Shown: positions 1 to 9,257, numbered from the stretch's first letter. The stretch: DNA of 48,136 nucleotides from Lutibacter sp. (GCF_021647475.1 NZ_JAKIUR010000020.1:1-48136); one strand, 5' to 3'. The notes: a model not told the origin generated them from the letters alone. A program made the numbers and translations.

Positions 1-147
1 GGGACTAATACGAGTGTTAGTTATCAAAAACTACGAACTGACCTAGTTCACCCCATTCTTTTTCTTTTAACAAATTTAAATGTTTTTATCAGTTTGCTAA
101 TCTAAAGGAATTGACGAAATTTTATCAAAATGCACAACGAGTTAAAG
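1..147. other. Left window edge, no gene called
   Basis: No convincing gene is visible. On the minus strand a short open stretch of about 24 codons ends at a TAA at positions 17-19 and encodes a tail ending EKEWGELGQFVVFDN. It has no start codon and is cut off upstream by stops, so it could be a gene relic or chance. The stretch also holds the region just downstream of the FadL-like gene, where I see no clear terminator hairpin. Confidence 0.4.
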
Positions 148-1485
148 TTAAAGATTTAAAACTAAGGTTGCCGTTAGTTTAGAATTGTCAATATTTAAGT
201 TTGTAGCATCAACTTGGTTGTATTGAGGATAAACATTGTATGGTGCTGTGTAACTTGATTTTTGATAGGCAACATCAAAGTTTCCACCTTTAAACTTAAA
301 TCCTGCTCCTAATGAAAAACCGTCAATATTATCAGAACTCAACGCATTTTTATAAGGACTTTTTTCTATATGATAACCACCTCTTAAAGAAATATTATCA
401 AAACGCCATTCGGTACCAATTCTCAATTCTCCAACGCCTTTCAAATCTGTATTAAAAGCTTGATTTTCATCTGAAAAATTGGCATTGGTAAGTGTTATGT
501 TGCTGTAATTTTTATAACTATAATCTACACTTATTAATCCTTGTTTATCAAAAATATAAGCAAAACTTCCTGTTAATTTACTTGGTGTTCTAAGTTTATA
601 ATCAAAAGCATTATCGCCAGAATAATCATTAATTGTATTAATATCATTTTCATAAATACTTACGTCATAATCTATAGAATCTTCCGATAAAGTGTACCAA
701 ATAGGAGATTGATAAGCCAAACCTAATCTGACATTTTCATTTAGTTTTGAAATTAAACCTAAATTAAATGAGAATCCATCACCATAAGTGCTTAATTCTT
801 GGGTTTGCGATACGTCAAAAGTATTACCGCTTCCATCATTATTATACTCTTCAATAAGTACATTTTGATAATAATTTACATTGTAAGTACTTATTGCGGC
901 TCCTAAATATAAGTTATCATTATATTCTGAAGCGATAGAAAACGTGTATTTATCGGTTTTTCCACTAGTATAATTTTCAATATGTTGACCGTCAGAATTT
1001 CCGTAAACAACAGGATTATTATCATATAAATCTGTGATTGGTGCAAAGCCACTATTGCCATTTGCAAACCACTGATTTTCAAAATCGTTAGAAATGCTAT
1101 AATTAAATCCAATAGCTACATTTTGCCAACCTTGATTTCCCTGAAAATTTCTAAACACAAAAACGCCACCAGCTTGTGAAAGATTAGTGTAATCATTTTC
1201 CGTTTGTTCATTGTTTCCGTAATAATTAGCGTTTAATTGCGTATTTCTGTTGTTTAACGAAACTGCAAATTCACTTTTTAAAAAAACAGCCGCTCCGGCA
1301 GGGTTAATATCCATTGCTGAAATATCTCCACCTAAAGCTCCAAAGGCTCCGCTCATTGCATTAAAACGTGCTGTTCCGTTTGTGTTTTCGTGTGAAAACA
1401 ATACTCCAATATCATTATAACTTAAAGTTTGAGCCGTGGTTATGTAGGCAATGCTTAACATTGCTATTAAAAATAATTTTTTCAT
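148..1485 (-). CDS. OmpP1/FadL-family outer membrane protein
   Basis: This 445-residue protein has a cleavable signal peptide (MKKLFLIAMLSIAYITTAQ) and then the N-terminal pattern of the OmpP1/FadL/TodX family: a segment rich in Ala, Asn and Gly (NAMSGAFGALGGDISAMDINPAG) that forms the plug before the barrel. The rest alternates aromatic and polar residues as in a 14-strand beta barrel. FadL family members import hydrophobic compounds across the outer membrane; the substrate here cannot be read from sequence. It starts 12 bp after the stop of the Tyr-rich lipoprotein gene, so the two are probably co-transcribed. The ATG start is supported by the signal peptide. Family assignment is fairly sure, substrate unknown. 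Confidence 0.85.
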   Translation of the reverse strand: MKKLFLIAMLSIAYITTAQTLSYNDIGVLFSHENTNGTARFNAMSGAFGALGGDISAMDINPAGAAVFLKSEFAVSLNNRNTQLNANYYGNNEQTENDYTNLSQAGGVFVFRNFQGNQGWQNVAIGFNYSISNDFENQWFANGNSGFAPITDLYDNNPVVYGNSDGQHIENYTSGKTDKYTFSIASEYNDNLYLGAAISTYNVNYYQNVLIEEYNNDGSGNTFDVSQTQELSTYGDGFSFNLGLISKLNENVRLGLAYQSPIWYTLSEDSIDYDVSIYENDINTINDYSGDNAFDYKLRTPSKLTGSFAYIFDKQGLISVDYSYKNYSNITLTNANFSDENQAFNTDLKGVGELRIGTEWRFDNISLRGGYHIEKSPYKNALSSDNIDGFSLGAGFKFKGGNFDVAYQKSSYTAPYNVYPQYNQVDATNLNIDNSKLTATLVLNL

Positions 1486-1497
1486 GATTGTGTTTTT

Positions 1498-2730
1498 TTA
1501 ATTTCTTCTATTACTTCTTCTAGATGAATTATTACTTGAGGATGATGACCTTGCAGAGGCTGAAGGTCTTGAATAACTTCTTTGGTTGCTACTACTGTTT
1601 GAGTAACTTCTTGTCGGTCTATTATAAGAAGTGTTATTTGAACTAGACCTTTTTTTTGTATTTGTGTAATTATAATTAGTACTTCTTCTTTTTTTATTAT
1701 TTGAAGAATAACTCTTTCTTACTGTACTTTTTGGATTTTCTTTAACTTTCCTTGAATTAGTTCTTGTGTAATATCTTGGGTTATTACGCTCAGAAGATGG
1801 GTAATAATTATGAGCCATATTTCTTCTAGTCTTAGTTACAGACCTTCTTGGGCTACTATTAGGACTTTGACTTCTTCTGATAGTGTTATTATAACTTCTT
1901 GTTGGTTGACGATTTATTTGTCTATTTCTATTAGAACCATTAGAATTTCTATAAGTTCTATTTACAGCGTTTGTAGAGTTTCTTCTTGTAGAAGTTGTTG
2001 TTCTACGCTTATTGGTAGAATATCTATTTGTAGAATTGTTCCTTATAGAAGTACTTCTTGATAAGTTTCTTCTATGAGTATTGTAAGCGGTTCGTTTACC
2101 ATAACTGTCATATTGTCTATAATATCTATTGTATCTGTAATTATTGTAATATGGTGAGTAATAATTATAGTATGGAGAATAGTAATTTCCATAAAATCCA
2201 TTTCCATAATAGCCATAATACTCGTAATAAAATGGATTATAACTATAATAAGGATATCCATAGCTTGGATAAAAATTGTTGTAATAATCGTAATAATATG
2301 GGTAGTAGTTATAATAATTATAATAGAAAGGATTATACCAATAATTATTATAACCATAATAACCATTATCAATAGTTACGGTTACGTTTTTTGAATATTC
2401 CCAAGGAGCATTATCCAAATTTTCAATAGAATCATTTTGATACTTATCTACATTAGCATCAGAAACATAATCATCTATATTGGTGAAAGAATCATTTTCA
2501 TCAACATCTTTCATATCTTCTAGTTGGCGAGAAAAATAATTTTGATCAAAATTAGAATTATTATTTTCAATAACTACTACTTCTTGTTGTTGATTGTCAG
2601 AAGCATAAATGCCATCATCATCTGTATTGTACGCACTTTGATAAGTGCCACAAGAAATTAAGCTCAGTGTTAAAATAGCTAGTAAGCTAATTTTAGAGCC
2701 TTTTTTGTTAATATATTTTAAAACTTTCAT
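1498..2730 (-). CDS. Tyr-rich / Ser-Arg-Asn-rich low-complexity lipoprotein
   Basis: This 410-residue protein has a lipoprotein signal ending in the lipobox LISC (Cys about residue 27). Three blocks follow. An acidic, Asn/Asp-rich segment spans about residues 28-118. A strongly tyrosine-rich block (about 120-210) is built from runs such as YYNYYNYYPYYYDYY. A long basic tail is rich in Ser, Arg, Asn and Thr and ends SSRRSNRRN. No enzymatic domain is recognisable. Similar low-complexity proteins are annotated as hypothetical in Flavobacteriaceae. Placement immediately upstream of a FadL-like barrel gene suggests an envelope location. Antisense open frames across the gene follow from its repetitive codons and are not genes. 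Coding status is well supported by the lipobox and the 1.2-kb uninterrupted frame; function unknown. Confidence 0.85.
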   Translation of the reverse strand: MKVLKYINKKGSKISLLAILTLSLISCGTYQSAYNTDDDGIYASDNQQQEVVVIENNNSNFDQNYFSRQLEDMKDVDENDSFTNIDDYVSDANVDKYQNDSIENLDNAPWEYSKNVTVTIDNGYYGYNNYWYNPFYYNYYNYYPYYYDYYNNFYPSYGYPYYSYNPFYYEYYGYYGNGFYGNYYSPYYNYYSPYYNNYRYNRYYRQYDSYGKRTAYNTHRRNLSRSTSIRNNSTNRYSTNKRRTTTSTRRNSTNAVNRTYRNSNGSNRNRQINRQPTRSYNNTIRRSQSPNSSPRRSVTKTRRNMAHNYYPSSERNNPRYYTRTNSRKVKENPKSTVRKSYSSNNKKRRSTNYNYTNTKKRSSSNNTSYNRPTRSYSNSSSNQRSYSRPSASARSSSSSNNSSRRSNRRN

Positions 2731-2834
2731 AATCTGTTTAGTTTTTTATTGTTGAACAATCAAAAAAGAATTAGTTTTGTCAAAATTAGTACTTTTTGAT
2801 AAAAAAGTTGCAATATTTATGCCAAACTTTAATT

Positions 2835-4310
2835 ATGAGTAAGAAATTAACAACTAGAGAAACAGACTATTCCAAATGGTATAATGAACTTGTAGTAAAA
2901 GCAGGTTTAGCCGAAAATTCAGGAGTAAGAGGCTGTATGGTAATAAAACCTTACGGTTATGCAATTTGGGAAAAAATGCAAGCGGAATTAGATAAGAAGT
3001 TTAAAGAAACAGGACATGAAAATGCGTATTTTCCATTACTTATACCAAAATCATATTTAAGTAAAGAAGCTGCTCATGTAGAAGGATTTGCTAAAGAATG
3101 TGCGGTAGTAACCCATTATCGATTAAAAAATGCAGAAGATGGTAGTGGAATTATTGTTGACCCAGAAGCTAAGTTAGAAGAAGAACTTATAATTAGGCCA
3201 ACTTCTGAAACTATTATTTGGAATACTTATAGAAAATGGATTCAATCTTATAGAGATTTACCTTTACTTATAAATCAATGGGCAAATGTAGTCCGTTGGG
3301 AAATGAGAACGAGATTGTTTTTAAGAACAACAGAATTTTTATGGCAAGAAGGTCATACGGCACATGCGACTAAAATTGAAGCAGTAAAAGAAGCTAAAAC
3401 CATTTTAGATATTTATGCTGATTTTGCTCAAAATTATATGGCAATGCCAGTAATAAAAGGGGTGAAATCTGAAAGTGAGCGTTTTGCTGGAGCTATTGAT
3501 ACGTACTGCATTGAAGGTTTAATGCAGGATGGGAAAGCGTTACAAGCAGGAACTTCACATTTTTTAGGACAAAATTTTGCCAAAGCTTTTGATGTTAAGT
3601 TTACTTCAAAAGAAGGAAAACGAGAATATGTTTGGGCAACCTCTTGGGGAGTTTCTACAAGATTAATGGGAGCATTAGTTATGACGCATTCTGACGATTT
3701 GGGTTTGGTATTGCCTCCAAATTTGGCACCTATACAAGTCGTAATAATTCCAATTCATAGAACGGAAGAAGAATTAAATTTAATTTCTGAAAGGGTTGAT
3801 AAAATTGTTAAAAAATTAAGAAAACTTGGAGTGTCAGTAAAATTTGATGATAGAACTTCTTTTAAACCTGGGTGGAAATTTGCGGAGTATGAATTGAAAG
3901 GTGTTCCTTTGCGTTTGGCAATAGGTCCACGCGATTTAGAAAATGGCACTATTGAAGTAGCTAGAAGAGATACATTAGAAAAAAACACTATTTCACAAGA
4001 AAATATAGAAAATTATATTGTAACAACTTTAGAAGAAATTCAACAAAATTTATTTGATAAAGCATTAAACTATAGAGATACTCATATTACAGAAGTAGAA
4101 ACTTTTGAAGAGTTAAAAGAAGTTTTAAATACTAAAGGCGGCTTTGTTTCTGCACATTGGGATGGTACAGATGAAACAGAAGAAAAAATAAAAGAGCTTA
4201 CCAAAGCAACTATTAGATGTATTCCTTTAAATAATAAAAAAGAAGAAGGAAAGTGTGTATTTTCTGGTGAAAAATCAGAGCAAAGAGTTTTATTTGCAAA
4301 AGCATATTAA
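2835..4310 (+). CDS. proS: Prolyl-tRNA synthetase
   Basis: This class II aminoacyl-tRNA synthetase charges tRNA-Pro with proline. From the chosen start (MSKKLTTRETDYSKWYNEL) it is 491 residues, the normal size of the eukaryote/archaea-like ProRS found in Bacteroidota. It lacks the large editing insertion of the E. coli type. Visible signatures include RPTSETIIW (motif 2 region), the adjacent VVRWEMRTRLFLRTTEF stretch, and the C-terminal domain ending in the aromatic tail VLFAKAY. A TTG at 2796 would add 13 residues, but it sits in a likely -33 position followed by TATTTATG at 2814-2821, so I use the ATG at 2835. It is divergent from the Tyr-rich lipoprotein gene. Confidence 0.97.
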   Translation: MSKKLTTRETDYSKWYNELVVKAGLAENSGVRGCMVIKPYGYAIWEKMQAELDKKFKETGHENAYFPLLIPKSYLSKEAAHVEGFAKECAVVTHYRLKNAEDGSGIIVDPEAKLEEELIIRPTSETIIWNTYRKWIQSYRDLPLLINQWANVVRWEMRTRLFLRTTEFLWQEGHTAHATKIEAVKEAKTILDIYADFAQNYMAMPVIKGVKSESERFAGAIDTYCIEGLMQDGKALQAGTSHFLGQNFAKAFDVKFTSKEGKREYVWATSWGVSTRLMGALVMTHSDDLGLVLPPNLAPIQVVIIPIHRTEEELNLISERVDKIVKKLRKLGVSVKFDDRTSFKPGWKFAEYELKGVPLRLAIGPRDLENGTIEVARRDTLEKNTISQENIENYIVTTLEEIQQNLFDKALNYRDTHITEVETFEELKEVLNTKGGFVSAHWDGTDETEEKIKELTKATIRCIPLNNKKEEGKCVFSGEKSEQRVLFAKAY

Positions 4311-4327
4311 TTTTATTTTAAAAAGTT

Positions 4328-4356
4328 TTGCAGAATAAAAAATAGTTGTATTTTTG
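4328..4356 (+). promoter_or_regulatory. Bacteroidota-type promoter for tRNA-Glu/rpsT
   Basis: TTG at 4328-4330, an 18-bp spacer, then TATTTTTG at 4349-4356 match the Bacteroidota sigma-factor consensus TTG-N17-23-TAnnTTTG. Transcription should begin near 4362, about 30 nt before the tRNA. Confidence 0.8.
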
Positions 4357-4394
4357 CATCCGCTATAACGAAATAAAAGTAATAGTTTAACAAT

Positions 4395-4466
4395 GGTCCG
4401 TTCGTCTAGGGGTTAGGACGCCAGGTTTTCATCCTGGTAACAGGGGTTCGATTCCCCTACGGACTA
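4395..4466 (+). tRNA. tRNA-Glu (UUC anticodon)
   Basis: A 72-nt cloverleaf is readable. The acceptor stem GGTCCGT pairs with ACGGACT (one G-U at the first pair). The anticodon arm is CCAGG-TTTTCAT-CCTGG with anticodon TTC. The T arm is AGGGG-TTCGATT-CCCCT. The discriminator base is A, and CCA is not encoded (CAAA follows), so it must be added after transcription. It lies 22 bp upstream of the rpsT start codon under the same promoter. Confidence 0.97.
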
Positions 4467-4488
4467 CAAAATTTATAAAAAATTTAAA

Positions 4489-4740
4489 ATGGCAAATCAC
4501 AAGTCAGCATTAAAAAGAATTAGAAGTAATAGAGTTAAGCAACTTAGAAACAAATATCAGCATAAAACTACACGTAATGCTGTTAGAAATTTACGTGCTT
4601 TAACTGAAAAGAAAGAAGCTGAGGAATTATTTCCAAAAGTAGTTGCAATGCTTGATAAGCTAGCTAAAAATAATGTTATTCACAAAAATAAAGCGAGTAA
4701 TGTTAAATCTAAATTAGCGAAGTTTGTAGCTGCACTTTAG
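4489..4740 (+). CDS. rpsT: 30S ribosomal protein S20
   Basis: This 83-residue, Lys/Arg-rich protein starts MANHKSALKRIRSNRVKQLRNK, the diagnostic S20 N-terminus. It binds 16S rRNA early in 30S assembly. The start codon is only 22 bp after the 3' end of tRNA-Glu, with no separate promoter visible between them, so its mRNA is probably released by 3' processing of the tRNA. A strong hairpin-T-tract follows the stop codon. Confidence 0.98.
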   Translation: MANHKSALKRIRSNRVKQLRNKYQHKTTRNAVRNLRALTEKKEAEELFPKVVAMLDKLAKNNVIHKNKASNVKSKLAKFVAAL

Positions 4741-4768
4741 TAGCACTTTCTACTTTAATAAAATAATT

Positions 4769-4796
4769 AGCATCCTAAATTAGGGATGCTTTTTTT
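4769..4796. terminator. Intrinsic terminator between rpsT and rodA
   Basis: AGCATCC and GGGATGCT form a stem around a short AT loop, followed by seven or more T. It serves rpsT on the plus strand. rodA ends 12 bp beyond it on the minus strand, so it may work in both directions. Confidence 0.85.
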
Positions 4797-4807
4797 GTAC
4801 TATATAA

Positions 4808-6085
4808 TCACCATTCGTTGGTTCGGTTAGCATCTAATCTTATAAAAATAAATAACAAAACGGTAAATCCCCAAAGAGCAGACCCTCCGTAACTAAAAAA
4901 TGGTAGTGGAATTCCAATTGTAGGTAACAAGCCTGTTACCATTCCTATATTTATAGTGAAATGCATAAAAAATATAGAGGCAATGCTGTACCCATAAATT
5001 CTGCTGAATTTTGATTTTTGTCGTTCAGCAATATGAATAATTCTTAAACAAAATACTACAAATAAGAGAATTACTGTAGCACTTCCTACAAAACCCCATT
5101 CTTCACCAACCGTACTAAAAATATAATCGGTTTGTTGTTCTGGTACAAAATTTCCTTGGGTGCGTTCACCTTGCAAAAATCCTTTACCAAAAAAGCCGCC
5201 AGATGCAATTGTAGTAACCGATTGGTTAGTGTTATATCCAATACTTTTTATATCGGTAGTTTTTCCTAAAAGAATATTAAACCGATCTCTATGTCGTTGT
5301 TCAAAAACATGATTAAAAACAAAATCAACACTAAAAATATAAAAAATGGCAATTAAATAAATACCTACTAAACGGAGCCAACCTCTTTTTAAAGCTTTAG
5401 TTCTGTAGAAAACAAAATATAAAATAATGATAGAAAATACAATCAGAGAAGCTAATAATGTTAATTTATATCCAAAATAGAGTGTAATTACAAAAAGTGT
5501 AGCAGAAATAAAACCTAATAAAACGTAATAAAGAGGTAATCCTTCTCTGTATAAAACAAATATAAAAGCTGTATATACTAAAGCAGAACCAGGATCGGGT
5601 TGAAGGGTAATTAAAATGGCTGGTAAAAACAAAATTAAAAATGCTTGAAATTGAGTGTTGAGCTTTTTTAAATTGAACTGTTTGTCACTCACTAATTTTG
5701 CAATAGCCAACGCTGTAGCTGCTTTTGCAAATTCTGAAGGTTGAATGCTAATTCCACCAATACTGTACCATGAAGTTGCTCCATTTATATTTTTTCCTAG
5801 TATAAATAAACCAATTAGGGATAATAAGCTACCTAAATAGATTAAAGAGGCATATTTAGTATAAAATTTAGCATCAAAAATTAATATTAAAATTATTAAA
5901 GGAAAACTTAAGCCAATCCAAATCAGTTGTTTTCCGTATTCAGTGGAAAAATTTATTAAACTAGTATGATTTTCGGAAACAGAAGCTGCATAAATGTTTA
6001 ACCAGCCTAAAAAAATGAGTGCTAAGTAAAGCAGTACTAAAACCCAATCTATTCCGTAAAAAATATTGTTAGTTCTATTTCTCAT
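4808..6085 (-). CDS. rodA: Rod-shape peptidoglycan polymerase RodA
   Basis: This SEDS-family integral membrane glycosyltransferase polymerises lipid II during cell elongation together with PBP2. About ten hydrophobic helices are visible. Family motifs include the segment GATSWYSIGGISIQPSEFAK, QPDPGSALVY (the SEDS catalytic Asp region), FVPEQQTDYIFS and PFFSYGGSALW near the C-terminus. The protein is 425 residues from the ATG at 6085; a TTG four codons upstream (6097) is an alternative. It overlaps the end of mrdA by 11 bp, indicating translational coupling, and is the last gene of the mre-mrd-rod cluster. Confidence 0.96.
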   Translation of the reverse strand: MRNRTNNIFYGIDWVLVLLYLALIFLGWLNIYAASVSENHTSLINFSTEYGKQLIWIGLSFPLIILILIFDAKFYTKYASLIYLGSLLSLIGLFILGKNINGATSWYSIGGISIQPSEFAKAATALAIAKLVSDKQFNLKKLNTQFQAFLILFLPAILITLQPDPGSALVYTAFIFVLYREGLPLYYVLLGFISATLFVITLYFGYKLTLLASLIVFSIIILYFVFYRTKALKRGWLRLVGIYLIAIFYIFSVDFVFNHVFEQRHRDRFNILLGKTTDIKSIGYNTNQSVTTIASGGFFGKGFLQGERTQGNFVPEQQTDYIFSTVGEEWGFVGSATVILLFVVFCLRIIHIAERQKSKFSRIYGYSIASIFFMHFTINIGMVTGLLPTIGIPLPFFSYGGSALWGFTVLLFIFIRLDANRTNEW

Positions 6086-7928
6086 TTTCTTCTTCAATTA
6101 GTTGCTTGTCATACTCATCTTGCAAACTTCCAGTTAACATTCTATTTTCTAGATAAGGGCGACTTGTTTTTCCTTTTAAATATTTTTCTATCATTAAGGT
6201 AGCAATTGGACCAGCCCAACGTGATCCCCAATAACCATTTTCCACAAAAACTGCAATTGCAATTTTTGGATTGTCTTTAGGTGCAAATGCTATAAAAATA
6301 GAGTGGTCTTGTCCATGTGGATTTTGAGAAGTACCTGTTTTTCCGCAAATTTCAATTCCGTTTACCCTTGAAGAATGTGCTGTGCCGTGTTTTTTTTCAA
6401 AAACATTAAATAAGCCATTAATTACTGGCTCAAAATATTTTTTATCAATAGCTGTTTTATGAATTTTTTTAAATTTTTCTGGAATTGTTGTTCCTTGTAT
6501 TTTTTTTATAATATGTGGTGTATAATAAAATCCACGATTTGCAACAGCAGCAGTCATATTTGCTAATTGAATTGGAGTAGTTAAAATTTCACCTTGCCCA
6601 ATAGCATTAGAAATATTATAAGTTGCTGTCCAACGAACATTTGGATACCATTTATTGTAATAATTTCCATTTGGAATCAATCCTCTTTTTCCAACGGATA
6701 AATCATTATTTAAAAATTTTCCTAAGCCAAAACTGGTTATATCTTTATTCCATGCATCCATGCCTTCTGCTGAAGTTGGGTATTTTTCTATTATTTTTCG
6801 ATATGTTGTGGCAAAATAAGTATTACAGGATCTATAAATTGCCTTATCTAAATTTACTGGAGATCCATGGGTGCTACAATGGCAACTCATAAAAGCATTT
6901 TTTCTGTTACCATAACGGTAACCACCAAAACAACGTACTGTTGAGGCAGGAGTAATTACTCCTTCTTGTAATCCTGCCAAAGCTATCATAATTTTAAACG
7001 GAGAACCCGGTGGATATAACGCCTGCAAACCTCTATCTAACAATGGTTTATTTATAGTGTCTAAATATAGCTTTGTAAAATATTTAGATCGATCTCTGCC
7101 AACCATTAAATTAGGATTATAAGTTGGTGAAGATACTAAAGCTAAAATTTCACCAGTTGCTGGTTCAATGGCAACAATTCCTCCTCTTTTATTTTTCATT
7201 AGAGCCTCACCGTATTGTTGAAGTTTGGTGTCTATAGTAATATTAATGTCTTTACCTGGAATAGGTAAAGTATCATAAATTCCGTTTTTATAAGATCCTA
7301 CTTCTTTATTAAATCGGTTGCGTTGTATAAATTGAACTCCTTTTGTGCCTCTTAATACGTTTTCATAGGTTTTTTCAACGCCAGCAGTTCCAATTAATTC
7401 ACCAAGTTGGTAATAAGATTTCTTTTTAATTATGTTTTCATTTACTTCACTTATGTAACCCAAAACATTTGGAGCAGAATTTATAGGATATTCTCTAAGT
7501 GATCTTTTTTGAATATAAAAACCTTTAAACTTATACATTTTTTCCTGTAAATAAGCATAGTCATTTTTGGATACTTGAGCTAAAAATGTTGATGGAATTC
7601 TGGTAGAATAGTGTTTTGCTCGATTTAATTTTTTTATAAAATCTTTTTTAGTGATTTTTAATAAGCTACAGAATTCAATGGTATCCAATGGTTTAACTTC
7701 TCTTGGAATTACCATAATGTCATAAGATAATTGGTTGGCAACTAGCAATACACCATTTCTATCATAAATGTAACCTCGTTCAGGGTAACTGTATTTTACC
7801 TTTACGGCAGAATTATTTTTTATCGGATTGTGGTACGCATTATCTAAAACTTGTAAGTAAAAAAGCCTGATTAAAAATACACATCCAATTAAAATAATGG
7901 AGAAATATAAAAGTCCTTTTCGTTTCAT
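6075..7928 (-). CDS. mrdA: Penicillin-binding protein 2 (elongation transpeptidase)
   Basis: This 617-residue class B PBP cross-links peptidoglycan in the elongation machinery with RodA. It has an N-terminal membrane anchor (about residues 7-27) and a dimerisation/pedestal domain. The transpeptidase domain shows all three active-site motifs: SPFK with the nucleophile Ser309, SCN at 367-369, and KTG within CGKTGTSQNPHG. It overlaps mreD by 4 bp and rodA by 11 bp. The tail after the domain (LENRMLTGSLQDEYDKQL) is typical of Bacteroidota PBP2. The ATG start coincides with the expected anchor. No missing residue or truncation is seen. Confidence 0.97.
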   Translation of the reverse strand: MKRKGLLYFSIILIGCVFLIRLFYLQVLDNAYHNPIKNNSAVKVKYSYPERGYIYDRNGVLLVANQLSYDIMVIPREVKPLDTIEFCSLLKITKKDFIKKLNRAKHYSTRIPSTFLAQVSKNDYAYLQEKMYKFKGFYIQKRSLREYPINSAPNVLGYISEVNENIIKKKSYYQLGELIGTAGVEKTYENVLRGTKGVQFIQRNRFNKEVGSYKNGIYDTLPIPGKDINITIDTKLQQYGEALMKNKRGGIVAIEPATGEILALVSSPTYNPNLMVGRDRSKYFTKLYLDTINKPLLDRGLQALYPPGSPFKIMIALAGLQEGVITPASTVRCFGGYRYGNRKNAFMSCHCSTHGSPVNLDKAIYRSCNTYFATTYRKIIEKYPTSAEGMDAWNKDITSFGLGKFLNNDLSVGKRGLIPNGNYYNKWYPNVRWTATYNISNAIGQGEILTTPIQLANMTAAVANRGFYYTPHIIKKIQGTTIPEKFKKIHKTAIDKKYFEPVINGLFNVFEKKHGTAHSSRVNGIEICGKTGTSQNPHGQDHSIFIAFAPKDNPKIAIAVFVENGYWGSRWAGPIATLMIEKYLKGKTSRPYLENRMLTGSLQDEYDKQLIEEENEK

Positions 7929-8434
7929 TTATTTTTTTTAGTAAATAATAAAATTCCAAAAAAACTGAGTAATATGGTAAATATACTTGTTAAAATAGTG
8001 TTAGAAATAATTATACCTATATCAGATAAACTAAAGTAGTCTAATAAAAATACAATAAAAGTATCTAATAAAGTCAAAATAGTTATATATAATAACAATT
8101 TGTTAATGGGAATATTTCTTATATTAAAAAGCACATAATCAAAATCGGTTTTCCGTAATACCATTTCTAAAATAGGAAGTCTATAATAGGCTATAAATAA
8201 AATAGCTGCGGTATAAATTCCACCTGAATCTGAAAAAGCATCAATTAAAATACCTAGAAAAAAACTTGAAAGTAATAGTAAATTTTTATTTTTTTTAATA
8301 GGAAATAAAACCACCCAAGTTATATAGATTAACGGATTAATGTGCCCAAAAAAATTAATATGATTAAAAACTAATACTTGAAATAAAACAAGTAAAATAA
8401 ACCGAACCATATTTTTAAAAACTACGTTATTCAT
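7925..8434 (-). CDS. mreD: Rod-shape-determining membrane protein MreD
   Basis: This 169-residue protein is highly hydrophobic with about five to six membrane helices, the normal MreD layout. Sequence identity in this family is low, so the call rests on size, topology and its place between mreC and mrdA. MreD helps connect the MreB cytoskeleton to the wall synthases. The ATG at 8434 lies within the last codons of mreC, an 8-bp overlap. A TTG one codon upstream is less likely. The 3' end overlaps mrdA by 4 bp. Confidence 0.9.
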   Translation of the reverse strand: MNNVVFKNMVRFILLVLFQVLVFNHINFFGHINPLIYITWVVLFPIKKNKNLLLLSSFFLGILIDAFSDSGGIYTAAILFIAYYRLPILEMVLRKTDFDYVLFNIRNIPINKLLLYITILTLLDTFIVFLLDYFSLSDIGIIISNTILTSIFTILLSFFGILLFTKKNK

Positions 8435-9257
8435 CAAAGTTGTTTTGTTCTATTTTTTTTTGTTCGTTTTTTTGATAATTAATAATTACTTGAACATAGC
8501 TTAATGCACTCATATCATTAAATAGAGAAACATTAATTTCTTTATATTGATTGTTTTCAAACTTAAAGTTTTTAACAACTCCAACTTTTATACCTTCTGG
8601 GAAAATTGCAGATTTTCCACCAGTAATAATAGTGTCACCAACTTTAATAACTGCCTGCCTTGGAATATCAGTAATTTGAACAACATTATAATTTTTACCA
8701 TTCCAAACTAAAGTTCCGAAATGAAAACTTTTTTTAAGACGAACATTAATTTTAGAATTGCTATTTAAAATAGATAAAACAGTAGCATAATTAGCAGAAA
8801 TATTTTTAATAACTCCAATAATACCTTTACTATTTACAACTCCTAAATCTATTTTTAAGTTTTGTTTAGTTCCTTTGTTTAAACTTAAAAAGTTATTTCT
8901 TTTTGAATAATTATTATTAATAATTTTGGTAGAAATATATTGATATTTTTGTGAATAATTATTGGAATCAATAGATGTAACAATCTTATTTACAGTTATT
9001 TGTTTGTTTTTTTCTATCCAATTTTTTAAATGATTATTTTCTTCTGATAATCGTTTGTTTTCAGATTTTAAGTTGAAAAAATCAGTAATTGAACTTACTT
9101 TATTATAAATGCCACCACTAATAAAATTAGCTGAATTTATAAATTTACTTTGTTGATAAGAATGATTTTGGATAGTAAGCGTTAAAGCAATAATTTCTAA
9201 CAATAAAAATAACAGAAAGTATCTAAATTTTCGAATAAAATAAAATAATTGCTGCAT
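8427..9257 (-). CDS. mreC: Rod-shape-determining protein MreC
   Basis: This 276-residue protein has one N-terminal membrane helix (about residues 13-29), a coiled-coil stretch (FFNLKSENKRLSEENNHLKN) and the periplasmic beta-rich domain. The typical MreC sequences are visible: the start of the beta domain near NNFLSLNKGTKQNL, the GVVNSKGIIGVI motif and the GDTIITGGKSAIFPEGIKVG motif. It forms the periplasmic scaffold that activates PBP2-RodA. It sits 21 bp after mreB and overlaps mreD, as expected for a single operon. Confidence 0.96.
   Translation of the reverse strand: MQQLFYFIRKFRYFLLFLLLEIIALTLTIQNHSYQQSKFINSANFISGGIYNKVSSITDFFNLKSENKRLSEENNHLKNWIEKNKQITVNKIVTSIDSNNYSQKYQYISTKIINNNYSKRNNFLSLNKGTKQNLKIDLGVVNSKGIIGVIKNISANYATVLSILNSNSKINVRLKKSFHFGTLVWNGKNYNVVQITDIPRQAVIKVGDTIITGGKSAIFPEGIKVGVVKNFKFENNQYKEINVSLFNDMSALSYVQVIINYQKNEQKKIEQNNFDE

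Noticed and set aside
17..91. Minus-strand tail ending EKEWGELGQFVVFDN, possibly a gene remnant
   Set aside because: Only about 24 codons, no start codon, stops upstream; cannot be told from chance.
2043..2375. Overlapping long frames on both strands inside the Tyr-rich lipoprotein gene
   Set aside because: They result from repetitive TAT/AAT codons read in other frames; their translations are Ile/Met/Tyr/Asn-repeat strings without start signals or domains.
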